Below are positions 1-7,001 of a stretch of 64,000 nt of DNA, in pieces. A program made the translations under genes and the position numbers. Position 1 is the stretch's first letter. The number at the start of each line of letters is the position of its first letter. The notes under the pieces were generated by a model. That model saw only the letters and a program-made list of their open reading frames with translations, was not told the origin of the DNA and searched no databases. The stretch is from positions 1-64,000 of the forward strand of contig CANJZE010000014.1 in assembly GCA_947479455.1 (NCBI GenBank), written 5' to 3'. The stretch comes from Bacteroidota bacterium. GTDB lineage: Bacteria > Bacteroidota > Bacteroidia > Chitinophagales > LD1.

Positions 1-227
1 AACGCGCTACTAAAAGCAGCGCGCTTGGACTATTCCAGTCGGTTGAGTTATCCCTTCTTGAGTTGCTTCCCAGCAGAGCTCAAGTCCGTTTCACTCAACG
101 CAACAAAATTATATTTTTAAACCTGACACAGTTTATTGAACACTCCCTAAACGCGGTTTTTGTGTGCCGCATGCTTAACCTCATAAATGAAGGGTAAGAG
201 TGGCTGCGTTCGGAAATCCCTTTCGCC

Positions 228-271
228 CTTGTTGGCGTTTAGTGTTGGCTCTGCAACGCGTCACCAACAAG
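228..271. repeat. 44-bp palindrome-ended element, copy 1
   Basis: The ends are perfect inverted repeats, CTTGTTGG at 228-235 and CCAACAAG at 264-271. The reverse complement aligns without gaps over its full 44 bp with the element at 321-364, matching best at both ends (GTTGGTG and TAAACNCCAAC). Same length, same ends and a diverged centre suggest a repeat family. Function unknown. Confidence 0.5.
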
Positions 272-320
272 AAAGGATAGACAAAAGAGGAGTTGAATTA
301 AAAGTTAGATTTGAAATGTA

Positions 321-364
321 GTTGTTGGTGGCGCACGCGAGGCGCGGGGCTAAACACCAACAAC
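321..364. repeat. 44-bp palindrome-ended element, copy 2
   Basis: The ends are inverted repeats GTTGTTGGTG (321-330) and CACCAACAAC (355-364). The GC-rich centre differs from the copy at 228-271, which lies in the opposite orientation. The two copies are about 50 bp apart, so together they form a large imperfect inverted repeat. Confidence 0.5.
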
Positions 365-483
365 GGCAAAAACAAATTGATTACCTACTTATTGAAATAT
401 ATGAAGGACTTAAAGAAAGACAAGAATAGAAGTAGCTAGCATGACATTGCCGCAGTGCGCGATAACGTGGTCAGTCCCAAACA

Positions 484-516
484 AAAAAGCCCCTCGATAA
501 CTCGAAGGGCTTTTGC
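484..516 (-). terminator. Rho-independent terminator after atpA
   Basis: A GC-rich stem (AGCCC-CTCG / CGA-AGGGCT) has A-runs on the left and T-runs on the right, so on the minus strand it reads as hairpin plus T-tract about 20 bp after the atpA stop codon. The symmetric A/T flanks would also allow termination from the other side. Confidence 0.8.
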
Positions 517-535
517 ATTTATTACTAATGAAATT

Positions 536-2113
536 TTAGTGCGAGTAGTTTAACGAAACCTCGGCAGCTACTTCCTGTAGTTTCTTTTCGGTAGCATCAT
601 CCATTGGTTTGTTGAGTCCTTTGAGCAAATCGGGGAAACGGGTTTCCAATTGCGTGAGGTAATCTTTTTCGAAATCCTTCATTTTGTTTACCGGCACTTT
701 AGAGGCGAGGTTCTTGGTTCCTACATATAATATAGCCACCTGACGCTCTACCGAGAACGGTGTAAACTGCGGTTGCTTGAGAATTTCTACGTTGCGCGCT
801 CCTTTGTCGAGAACGGCTTTGGTAGCGGCATCTAAATCTGAACCGAATTTTGAGAAGGCTTCCAACTCGCGGTATTGCGCCTGGTCGAGCTTCAAAGTTC
901 CCGCCACTTTTTTCATTGATTTGATTTGCGCATTTCCTCCCACACGGCTCACCGAAATACCTACGTTGATAGCCGGACGGATACCTGAGTTGAAGAGGTT
1001 TGACTCCAAAAATATTTGCCCATCGGTAATCGAAATTACGTTGGTAGGAATATAAGCCGATACGTCACCCGCCTGTGTTTCGATGATTGGAAGCGCGGTT
1101 AACGAGCCACCACCTTTTACTAAGTGACGGATAGATTCGGGCAAGTCGTTCATCTTTTCTGCCACTTCTTGATTGGCATTTATTTTTGCAGCTCTTTCTA
1201 ATAACCGGCTGTGTAAGTAGAAAACATCACCAGGGTATGCTTCGCGTCCCGGAGGGCGTTTCAAAAGCAGGGAAACTTCGCGATATGCTACGGCTTGTTT
1301 CGATAAATCGTCATATACAATCAAAGCAGGTTTTCCTAAGTCGCGAAAGAATTCGCCTATGGCGCATCCTGCAAACGGAGAGTAGAACTGCAAAGGAGCA
1401 GGGTCGGCAGCCGAGGCAGAAACCACGGTGGTGTAAGCCATAGCTCCGTTATCTTGTAAAGTTTTTACCACGCGCGCTACTGTAGATGCTTTCTGTCCGC
1501 TGGCAACGTAGATACAGTAAACCGGTTCGCCACGGTCAAAAAATTCTTTTTGATTTAAGATAGTGTCGATAGCCACGGCAGTTTTACCTACCTGGCGGTC
1601 ACCAATAATCAATTCACGTTGTCCGCGACCGATTGGAATCATAGCGTCAATAGCCTTGATACCGGTTTGCAACGGCTCGTTTACCGGCTGGCGGTAAATT
1701 ACTCCCGGTGCTTTTCTTTCTAATGGCATTTCATACAAATCGCCAGTAACAGGTCCTTTGCCGTCAATAGGTTCGCCCAAGGTATTGATAACGCGACCAA
1801 TTAAACCGTAACCAACTTTTATAGAAGCGATAACTCCTGTTCTTTTTACGGTGTCGCCTTCTTTAATTTTATCGGAAGGGCCCATCAATACCACACCCAC
1901 GTTGTCTTCTTCAAGGTTTAATACGATTGCTTTTACTCCGCTTTCAAATTCTACTAATTCTCCCGCACCGGCTTTAGTTAAGCCATAAACACGGGCAATA
2001 CCGTCACCTATTTGCAATACGGTTCCTACTTCTTCTAATTGTGCTGCGGTTTTAAATCCTGAAAGTTGTTCGCGAAGGATTGCTGAAATCTCATCGGGTT
2101 TTACGTCTGCCAT
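536..2113 (-). CDS. atpA: F1Fo ATP synthase subunit alpha
   Basis: This is the non-catalytic nucleotide-binding subunit of the F1 head (alpha3beta3), which couples proton flow to ATP synthesis at the inner membrane. The 525 residues match the family's usual length. The N-terminal beta-barrel domain covers about residues 25-95, the Walker A loop GDRQVGKT lies at 171-178, and the central ATPase and C-terminal helical domains follow. The ATG start follows a good promoter at 2173-2203. In many Bacteroidota atpA sits in atpB-E-F-H-A-G; here there is no atpH upstream (an M28 peptidase gene is there) and a terminator follows at once, so it appears to be its own transcription unit. The identity is very secure. 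Confidence 0.97.
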   Translation of the reverse strand: MADVKPDEISAILREQLSGFKTAAQLEEVGTVLQIGDGIARVYGLTKAGAGELVEFESGVKAIVLNLEEDNVGVVLMGPSDKIKEGDTVKRTGVIASIKVGYGLIGRVINTLGEPIDGKGPVTGDLYEMPLERKAPGVIYRQPVNEPLQTGIKAIDAMIPIGRGQRELIIGDRQVGKTAVAIDTILNQKEFFDRGEPVYCIYVASGQKASTVARVVKTLQDNGAMAYTTVVSASAADPAPLQFYSPFAGCAIGEFFRDLGKPALIVYDDLSKQAVAYREVSLLLKRPPGREAYPGDVFYLHSRLLERAAKINANQEVAEKMNDLPESIRHLVKGGGSLTALPIIETQAGDVSAYIPTNVISITDGQIFLESNLFNSGIRPAINVGISVSRVGGNAQIKSMKKVAGTLKLDQAQYRELEAFSKFGSDLDAATKAVLDKGARNVEILKQPQFTPFSVERQVAILYVGTKNLASKVPVNKMKDFEKDYLTQLETRFPDLLKGLNKPMDDATEKKLQEVAAEVSLNYSH

Positions 2114-2172
2114 TTTAAAATTGATTATTGTTTATTGAATAATGATTATCGAAGGGCTTTTTTAAGCGCGCG

Positions 2173-2203
2173 CAAAAATAGAAGAAGAGGGGATATTTGC
2201 AAA
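2173..2203 (-). promoter_or_regulatory. Primary-sigma promoter for atpA
   Basis: On the minus strand a TTTG -33 element (2200-2203) is followed by exactly 19 nt and TATTTTTG (2173-2180). This fits the Bacteroidota consensus TTTG-N19-21-TAnnTTTG. It lies about 60 bp upstream of the atpA ATG and supports transcription of atpA on its own. Confidence 0.7.
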
Positions 2204-2284
2204 TGGAAAAGGCGGGGCAATCAGCTGTTTGTATGTTCGTCTGTTATGAAACGGTATTCTTCAATTTGACATGGTGCCAATTTG

Positions 2285-2326
2285 AATTGCGAACAACGAT
2301 TAACGATTTTAGAATACAGAAGTAAA
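2285..2326. repeat. Partial heptad repeat element (half copy)
   Basis: Six successive 7-mers can be read: AATTGCG, AACAACG, ATTAACG, ATTTTAG, AATACAG, AAGTAAA. They align in phase with the 5' halves of the larger elements at 28395-28514 and 40820-40942 (both contain ATTAACG and end with AAGTAAA). The 3' palindromic half is absent here. It lies between the M28 peptidase stop and the atpA promoter. Confidence 0.6.
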
Positions 2327-2340
2327 TACAGGCTTATTCC

Positions 2341-3561
2341 TCAGAATTGAATATCCTTTACTACAATCTCATTTGCGCGTTTCACTTTCACTTTAGTAGC
2401 ATCGCCTTTTTTAAATTGCGAAAGGGCTTTCATGTAGGTGGTCATTTCGGCAACTTTTATTTCGCCTAACTGAAGAACAATATCGCCATCGAGCAACCCT
2501 GCTTTTGATGCGGGCTTACCATCGGTAACGGCATCAATGCGCATGCCTTCTCCTTCGAAAGTGTAGTCGGGCATTACACCGAGGGTAACCGTAAACTTAG
2601 GCGCGTTGTCGTTGTTGTCGTCCTTGGTTTTTGTGAAAGGAATTTTGGGTTTGGAATTTAATTCGCCAATTAAAGCAGCCACATAAACCACTACATCTTC
2701 CATGCCTTTGTAGTTGATTTTGTTTTCATCGTCACTTGGCTTGTGGTAATCTTTATGCTGTCCGCTGAAGAAATGCAGCACAGGAATTTGCTTGAGATAA
2801 AAAGAAGTGTGGTCGGAAGGTCCTACTCCGCTTTCGGTGGTTTTAATGTGAAACGAAGAAGTGATTCGCTTCATGGCTTCGTTCCACGATGGCGAAGTGC
2901 CTACACCGCTAACCACTAATTTATTGGAATCCACTCTGCCCACCATGTCGAAGTTGAGCATGTAATCAACCTTGGTTAAATCAATTGTTGGATGTTCAAC
3001 AAACCATTTAGAGCCATACAAGCCGAGTTCTTCACCGCTGAAAGCAATGAATACATAATTGTAATTTTTGAGCGAAGAGTTTTTGAGCAGTTTCGCCAAT
3101 TCAATGATGGTGGCAACACCACTCGCGTTGTCATCGGCTCCGTTGTGAATGGCAGGTTCACCACGGTAAGTAGAATGAGCTGGCAATCCCCAACCTAGGT
3201 GGTCGTAGTGCGCACCAAGAACAATAGTGTTAGCAGCTTTGTTATCAATGAAAGCAACCACGTTGTTGCCGTTCACCTTGGTCACCGTACTATCCATCTT
3301 AGGCGAATAATGAAACGCCTGTAAATATTTTTTTGCGTTGAGGTTTCCTTTTGCATTGGTAATTCCCGTGCCAACAAATTGTTTAATGATATAATCAGCG
3401 GCTAATTTTTCATCGGCACTGCCGGTCATTCTTCCATGTAAACTATCAGAAGCGAGATAACTGATGTGTGCTTTGAGATTGGCAATTGTTTGACCATTGA
3501 CGATTGACGATTGACCAATGAAGAACCAAACAACAATTAATAGAACTACTTTCTTTTTCAT
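2341..3561 (-). CDS. Secreted M28-family zinc peptidase with PDZ domain
   Basis: This is probably an exported aminopeptidase. The frame is open up to 3606, but the ATG at 3561 gives a clean signal peptide (MKKKVVLLIVVWFF...NGQ), so that start is preferred. Numbered from 3606, the M28 zinc ligands are visible: H133 (GAHYDHLGW), D158 (NGADDNASG), E192/E193 (FSGEELGLYGS), D220 (NFDMVGRVD) and H288 (YHKPSDD). A PDZ domain occupies about residues 345-421 (KAGLLDGDIVLQLGEIKV) and may bind substrate C-termini. The codons after the signal peptide include a run of ATTGACG-type 7-mers. Family assignment is firm; the substrate is unknown. Confidence 0.92.
   Translation of the reverse strand: MKKKVVLLIVVWFFIGQSSIVNGQTIANLKAHISYLASDSLHGRMTGSADEKLAADYIIKQFVGTGITNAKGNLNAKKYLQAFHYSPKMDSTVTKVNGNNVVAFIDNKAANTIVLGAHYDHLGWGLPAHSTYRGEPAIHNGADDNASGVATIIELAKLLKNSSLKNYNYVFIAFSGEELGLYGSKWFVEHPTIDLTKVDYMLNFDMVGRVDSNKLVVSGVGTSPSWNEAMKRITSSFHIKTTESGVGPSDHTSFYLKQIPVLHFFSGQHKDYHKPSDDENKINYKGMEDVVVYVAALIGELNSKPKIPFTKTKDDNNDNAPKFTVTLGVMPDYTFEGEGMRIDAVTDGKPASKAGLLDGDIVLQLGEIKVAEMTTYMKALSQFKKGDATKVKVKRANEIVVKDIQF
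3489..3523. repeat. Heptad run inside the M28 peptidase gene
   Basis: Five 7-mers in register (TTTGACC, ATTGACG, ATTGACG, ATTGACC, AATGAAG) lie in the codons at the end of the signal peptide. They differ by one base from the ATTAACG unit of the intergenic heptad elements. The stretch is translated as a short polar insert near the predicted signal-peptidase site (SSIVNGQTIAN). Confidence 0.5.
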
Positions 3562-3654
3562 GCGGGCAAACATAATTTTCATTTTCCACATTCTAATCTT
3601 CATCAACTTTGTTCAATTCTTTTACATTAGCCACAACAAATTCAAACCACTCGC

Positions 3655-5064
3655 TTGGACTTCAGTTTTCTTTTTGCCATGAAATTTGAGTTGCTGCTTA
3701 CGCTGCTCATTTTTATTTTATTGATTCAAAAAATCAACGGCACTGCAAACAATGCTTCGGTTCTCAGTATTACTTTCGGGTTGTTGTTGCTCAATTTTGT
3801 TCTTGGCTTTTTCGGAAATACGGAGAGTTCGCTCTTCGGAGGAATGTTTTATTCGAATCATTTACTCGCACTGGAAAAAAATATTCTGAACCTCGCGGTG
3901 CTGATTATTTCTTTCACTTCCTATCACTGGCTGAAGAGTCACAAACATCTTGCAGAGTTTTTTATTCTGCTGCTTTCAAGTTTGCTCGGCTTGTTCTTTA
4001 TGCTCAGCAGCGGAAATTTGTTGATGTTTTATCTGGGCTTAGAACTTTCCACCATTCCGCTTGCGGCACTTTGCAATTTTGATTTGGAGAAAAAAGTTTC
4101 GAGCGAGGCGGCTATGAAGATGATCATGTCTTCGGCTTTTTCATCTGCTATTTTACTCTTTGGAATTTCCATGATGTATGGAACCACCGGAACTTTAGAG
4201 TTCAGCGAAATTCCAAAAGCACTTTACGGAAGTCAGTTGCAAGTTCTTGCTTTCATTTTATTGTTCACGGGTTTTGCGTTCAAACTTTCGGTCGTGCCGT
4301 TTCATTTATGGACAGCCGATGTGTATGAAGGTTCACCAATTGCTGTCACTGCTTTTCTTTCTGTGGTTTCAAAAGGAGCTATGAGTTTTGTTTTTATCAC
4401 CACGCTTTACAAAGCCTTCGCTCCGCTTGCACAAACGTGGTATTTCCTACTTGCCGGTTCAGCAGTTGTCACCATGACCATCGGAAATTTATTTGCACTT
4501 CGACAACAGAACTTGAAACGCTTCTTTGCTTTTTCTTCGATTGCACAAATGGGTTATGTGCTCATTGGAATTTCATCGGCTTCGCAAGTGGGTGTGGCTT
4601 CGGTGGTTTATTTCATTCTGATTTATGTGTTCAGCAATCTCGCGGCATTCGGAGTGTTGAGCATTGTTTCTTCCATTACCGGAAAAGAAACCATCAACGA
4701 CTACAAAGGATTTTATAAATCAAATCCAACGCTTGCACTTATTCTTGCGTTGTCGCTTTTTTCGTTGGCGGGCATTCCACCTACCGCAGGATTTTTCGGA
4801 AAATTATTTCTACTTACCACCGGTGCGGCTGTAGGAACGTGGTGGGTTATTATTATTGCGGCTCTCAACATGGTTGTTTCACTCTATTATTATCTGCGCA
4901 TCATTCGCGCCATGTTTGTAGATGAAGCGGGAGAGTTGCTTCCAAAAATTTCGTTAGAGAAATCGGAACTTGCTGCATTGGTGGTTTGCGTAATCGGAAT
5001 TTTAGTTATTGGTTTTGCAAGCAGAACATTTGATGTAATCTTTAATTTATCAGCAAATCTTTAA
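3655..5064 (+). CDS. nuoN: NADH-quinone oxidoreductase subunit N
   Basis: This is an antiporter-like membrane subunit of respiratory complex I that takes part in proton pumping. About 13-14 hydrophobic segments fill the 469 residues. Numbered from 3655, expected charged residues sit in the membrane: E130 (LGLELST), K210 (AFKLSVVPFHLW) and K240, with the family motif FAFSSIAQMGYVLIG at 291-305. The first candidate start is TTG at 3655; ATG at 3679 (MKFELLL) would remove eight residues and is equally plausible. No other nuo gene is next to it: a divergent peptidase lies upstream and an unknown 29 bp downstream. Identity is secure. Confidence 0.93.
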   Translation: MDFSFLFAMKFELLLTLLIFILLIQKINGTANNASVLSITFGLLLLNFVLGFFGNTESSLFGGMFYSNHLLALEKNILNLAVLIISFTSYHWLKSHKHLAEFFILLLSSLLGLFFMLSSGNLLMFYLGLELSTIPLAALCNFDLEKKVSSEAAMKMIMSSAFSSAILLFGISMMYGTTGTLEFSEIPKALYGSQLQVLAFILLFTGFAFKLSVVPFHLWTADVYEGSPIAVTAFLSVVSKGAMSFVFITTLYKAFAPLAQTWYFLLAGSAVVTMTIGNLFALRQQNLKRFFAFSSIAQMGYVLIGISSASQVGVASVVYFILIYVFSNLAAFGVLSIVSSITGKETINDYKGFYKSNPTLALILALSLFSLAGIPPTAGFFGKLFLLTTGAAVGTWWVIIIAALNMVVSLYYYLRIIRAMFVDEAGELLPKISLEKSELAALVVCVIGILVIGFASRTFDVIFNLSANL

Positions 5065-5093
5065 ACCCCGAAGGGGAATGAAAGACAAATACA

Positions 5094-5498
5094 ATGGCAA
5101 TAAATTCAAATCATCCTTTCGAAGAAATTGACGGAGTGCGTTGTGCGGTGGTAGAAAAGAACTGTTCGCCTGCGCGCGTTGAATTTTTGAAATCGTTGTT
5201 GGAATATAACCACTATACAGTTGTAACTGCGCCAACACCTCCGCCCAAAGTTGCGGCACCTGTTGCTAAACCTATTGTAGAAGGAGAAGCCGCAACTGTT
5301 GTTGAGACTCCGCCCCCCCCACCGCCTCCATCCACTTTTAGTGTTTATGTTACAGAAAATGAATTCAACGTAACCAATGCTATTTACGGAAGATTACTTC
5401 ACGCTAAAGATGGTCATGTAGTAACCATGAAATACTGGAAACAACAGGAAGCTGTGAGTGATGATGTGAAGCCTTATTTTGCTAAAACGTGGAGATAG
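5094..5498 (+). CDS. Unknown 134-residue protein with proline-rich linker
   Basis: I do not recognise this family. An N-terminal part (about 1-40; CAVVEKNCSP has two cysteines) and a C-terminal part (about 82-134; TFSVYVTENEFNV, KYWKQQ) are joined by an Ala/Pro/Val linker containing seven consecutive prolines. There is no signal peptide or membrane segment. It follows nuoN by 29 bp and may be cotranscribed. The polyproline run would be expected to need EF-P, and its codons include a run of eight C residues at 5313-5320, which could slip. It ends just before the convergent P450 gene. Confidence 0.8.
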   Translation: MAINSNHPFEEIDGVRCAVVEKNCSPARVEFLKSLLEYNHYTVVTAPTPPPKVAAPVAKPIVEGEAATVVETPPPPPPPSTFSVYVTENEFNVTNAIYGRLLHAKDGHVVTMKYWKQQEAVSDDVKPYFAKTWR

Positions 5499-5509
5499 TT
5501 CAACTCTAT

Positions 5510-6847
5510 TTATCTCTTTACCAATTTCATAGGCACACCTTCTTTTGGTCGAAGAGTAATTAAAGGAAGCAATTCCAACTCAAAATTCTTTGGAAGTTCA
5601 AAGTCAAATTGTAAGCAAAGTTTGGCTAGAATAATTTGCATTTCCATCATGGCAAAATTGTTTCCCACACATAAACGTTGTCCTCCTCCGAAAGGGAAAT
5701 AAGCGTATCTCGGAATGTCTTTTATTTTATCAGCCGAAAATCTTTCAGGCATAAATTCTTCAGGATTTTTCCAGTAATTCGGACTGCGCTGCATAGCATA
5801 AGGCGATACAAGAACTTTGTCGCCCTTCTTAATTGGATAGCCGCCAATCACATCATCTTTTGCCGCTTCGCGGGGAATCATCCAAGCAGGAGGAAATAAG
5901 CGCATGGACTCTTTAATAACCATAGTGGTGTATTCCAATCGTTGCAGTTTTTCGAACGTAGGTTCACTGTTGCCTAGCACTTCTACCAATTCTTTTTGCA
6001 AACGAGTTTTTATTTCAGGATGTTTAGCCAAAAGGTAAAGTGTAAACGCCATAGCGTTGGCAGTAGTTTCATGGCCGGCAACAAAAATGGTGAGCACTTC
6101 ATCGCGCAATTGTTTATCGGTCATTCGCTCACGCGTGTCCGCATCTTCTACTTCCATAAGCATAGTTAGCAAGTCGTCAAATTTTCCGTTCTCCTGTTTT
6201 CGTTGATTGATAATATCGCCAATAGTTTCGTCAAGCACTTTACGATTATGTTCAATGCGCAAATGCGAAGGCAGCGGTACCCAAAGTGGAAAGCGCATAA
6301 ATCGCGAACGATTGCGTATGGCAGTCATAATTTTTGTGAGTGCGGTATTCACTTTATTAAATTCACTTTTTACGTTGGTGCTAAAAAGTGTTTTGCCTAC
6401 AATATCGAGCGTGAGCCGGTTCATTTCATGGTAAACATCTACCTCTGTTCCATTAGTATTATCCCAGTGCAAAAGCATATCGTTAGTTGATTCTGAAATT
6501 TTTTGAACAAATCTTTCTAAACGATTTTTGTGAAACACGGGCTGAATCAATCTGCGCTGCTTCAGCCAAAAATCACCTTCGCTGGTGAGCAGTCCGTTAC
6601 CAAGTAAAATGCGCAACATGCCACCTTCCTGAATTTTTATGTACGTATCGCGGTTCAGAAAAACATGTTCAATGTAATCGGGATTGGCGAGGTAAATAAC
6701 TGTGAACGGACCGAATTTTATTTTCGAAATTTCGCCATATTTTGTTTCTAGTAGCGAAAGATATTCGTGCGTTTTTTTACGGATGTTGCGTGTAGGCATC
6801 AGCAAAACAATTCCTCTTGGTCCCGGAATTGAAGCAGCTTGTGTCAT
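5510..6847 (-). CDS. Cytochrome P450
   Basis: This is a soluble haem monooxygenase of 445 residues with no membrane anchor. All hallmarks are visible: the I-helix oxygen-binding motif AGHETT (257-262), the K-helix ExxR pair (E313/R316), the PERF region (FMPERF, about 365-370), and the haem loop FPFGGGQRLCVG (384-395) with Cys393 as iron ligand. The N-terminus (SIPGPRG) has the usual proline-rich hinge. No ferredoxin or reductase gene lies nearby, so the redox partner must be coded elsewhere. The substrate cannot be inferred. A Rieske oxygenase of possible sterol type is coded at 36.4-37.6 kb, but nothing links the two directly. Confidence 0.95.
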   Translation of the reverse strand: MTQAASIPGPRGIVLLMPTRNIRKKTHEYLSLLETKYGEISKIKFGPFTVIYLANPDYIEHVFLNRDTYIKIQEGGMLRILLGNGLLTSEGDFWLKQRRLIQPVFHKNRLERFVQKISESTNDMLLHWDNTNGTEVDVYHEMNRLTLDIVGKTLFSTNVKSEFNKVNTALTKIMTAIRNRSRFMRFPLWVPLPSHLRIEHNRKVLDETIGDIINQRKQENGKFDDLLTMLMEVEDADTRERMTDKQLRDEVLTIFVAGHETTANAMAFTLYLLAKHPEIKTRLQKELVEVLGNSEPTFEKLQRLEYTTMVIKESMRLFPPAWMIPREAAKDDVIGGYPIKKGDKVLVSPYAMQRSPNYWKNPEEFMPERFSADKIKDIPRYAYFPFGGGQRLCVGNNFAMMEMQIILAKLCLQFDFELPKNFELELLPLITLRPKEGVPMKLVKR

Positions 6848-7001
6848 AGTTTTATTTTAAAGAGTAACGAAGTTAACCACGCAGAAATTGTAAACATGAA
6901 CGGTTTATATTTTAAAACGTTGAATGACGAAAGTGAAGCGGATAAAAGGAAGCCTGAATTGTTCTGCTGATTCTAAAATCAAATTCTATTTTTAGTGCCT
7001 G

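Larger units (their letters stand above)
1..483. other. Left-edge stretch without a recognisable gene
   Basis: No protein or RNA family could be recognised here. A frame on the + strand is open from the window edge to a TAA at 118-120 (39 codons). It could be the tail of a gene lying to the left, but the translation resembles nothing I know. A second short lysine-rich frame ends at the TAG near 439-441. Two 44-bp elements with palindromic ends lie at 228-271 and 321-364 and are listed separately. The atpA terminator closes the stretch. The expected neighbour of atpA, atpG, is not visible. Confidence 0.4.
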
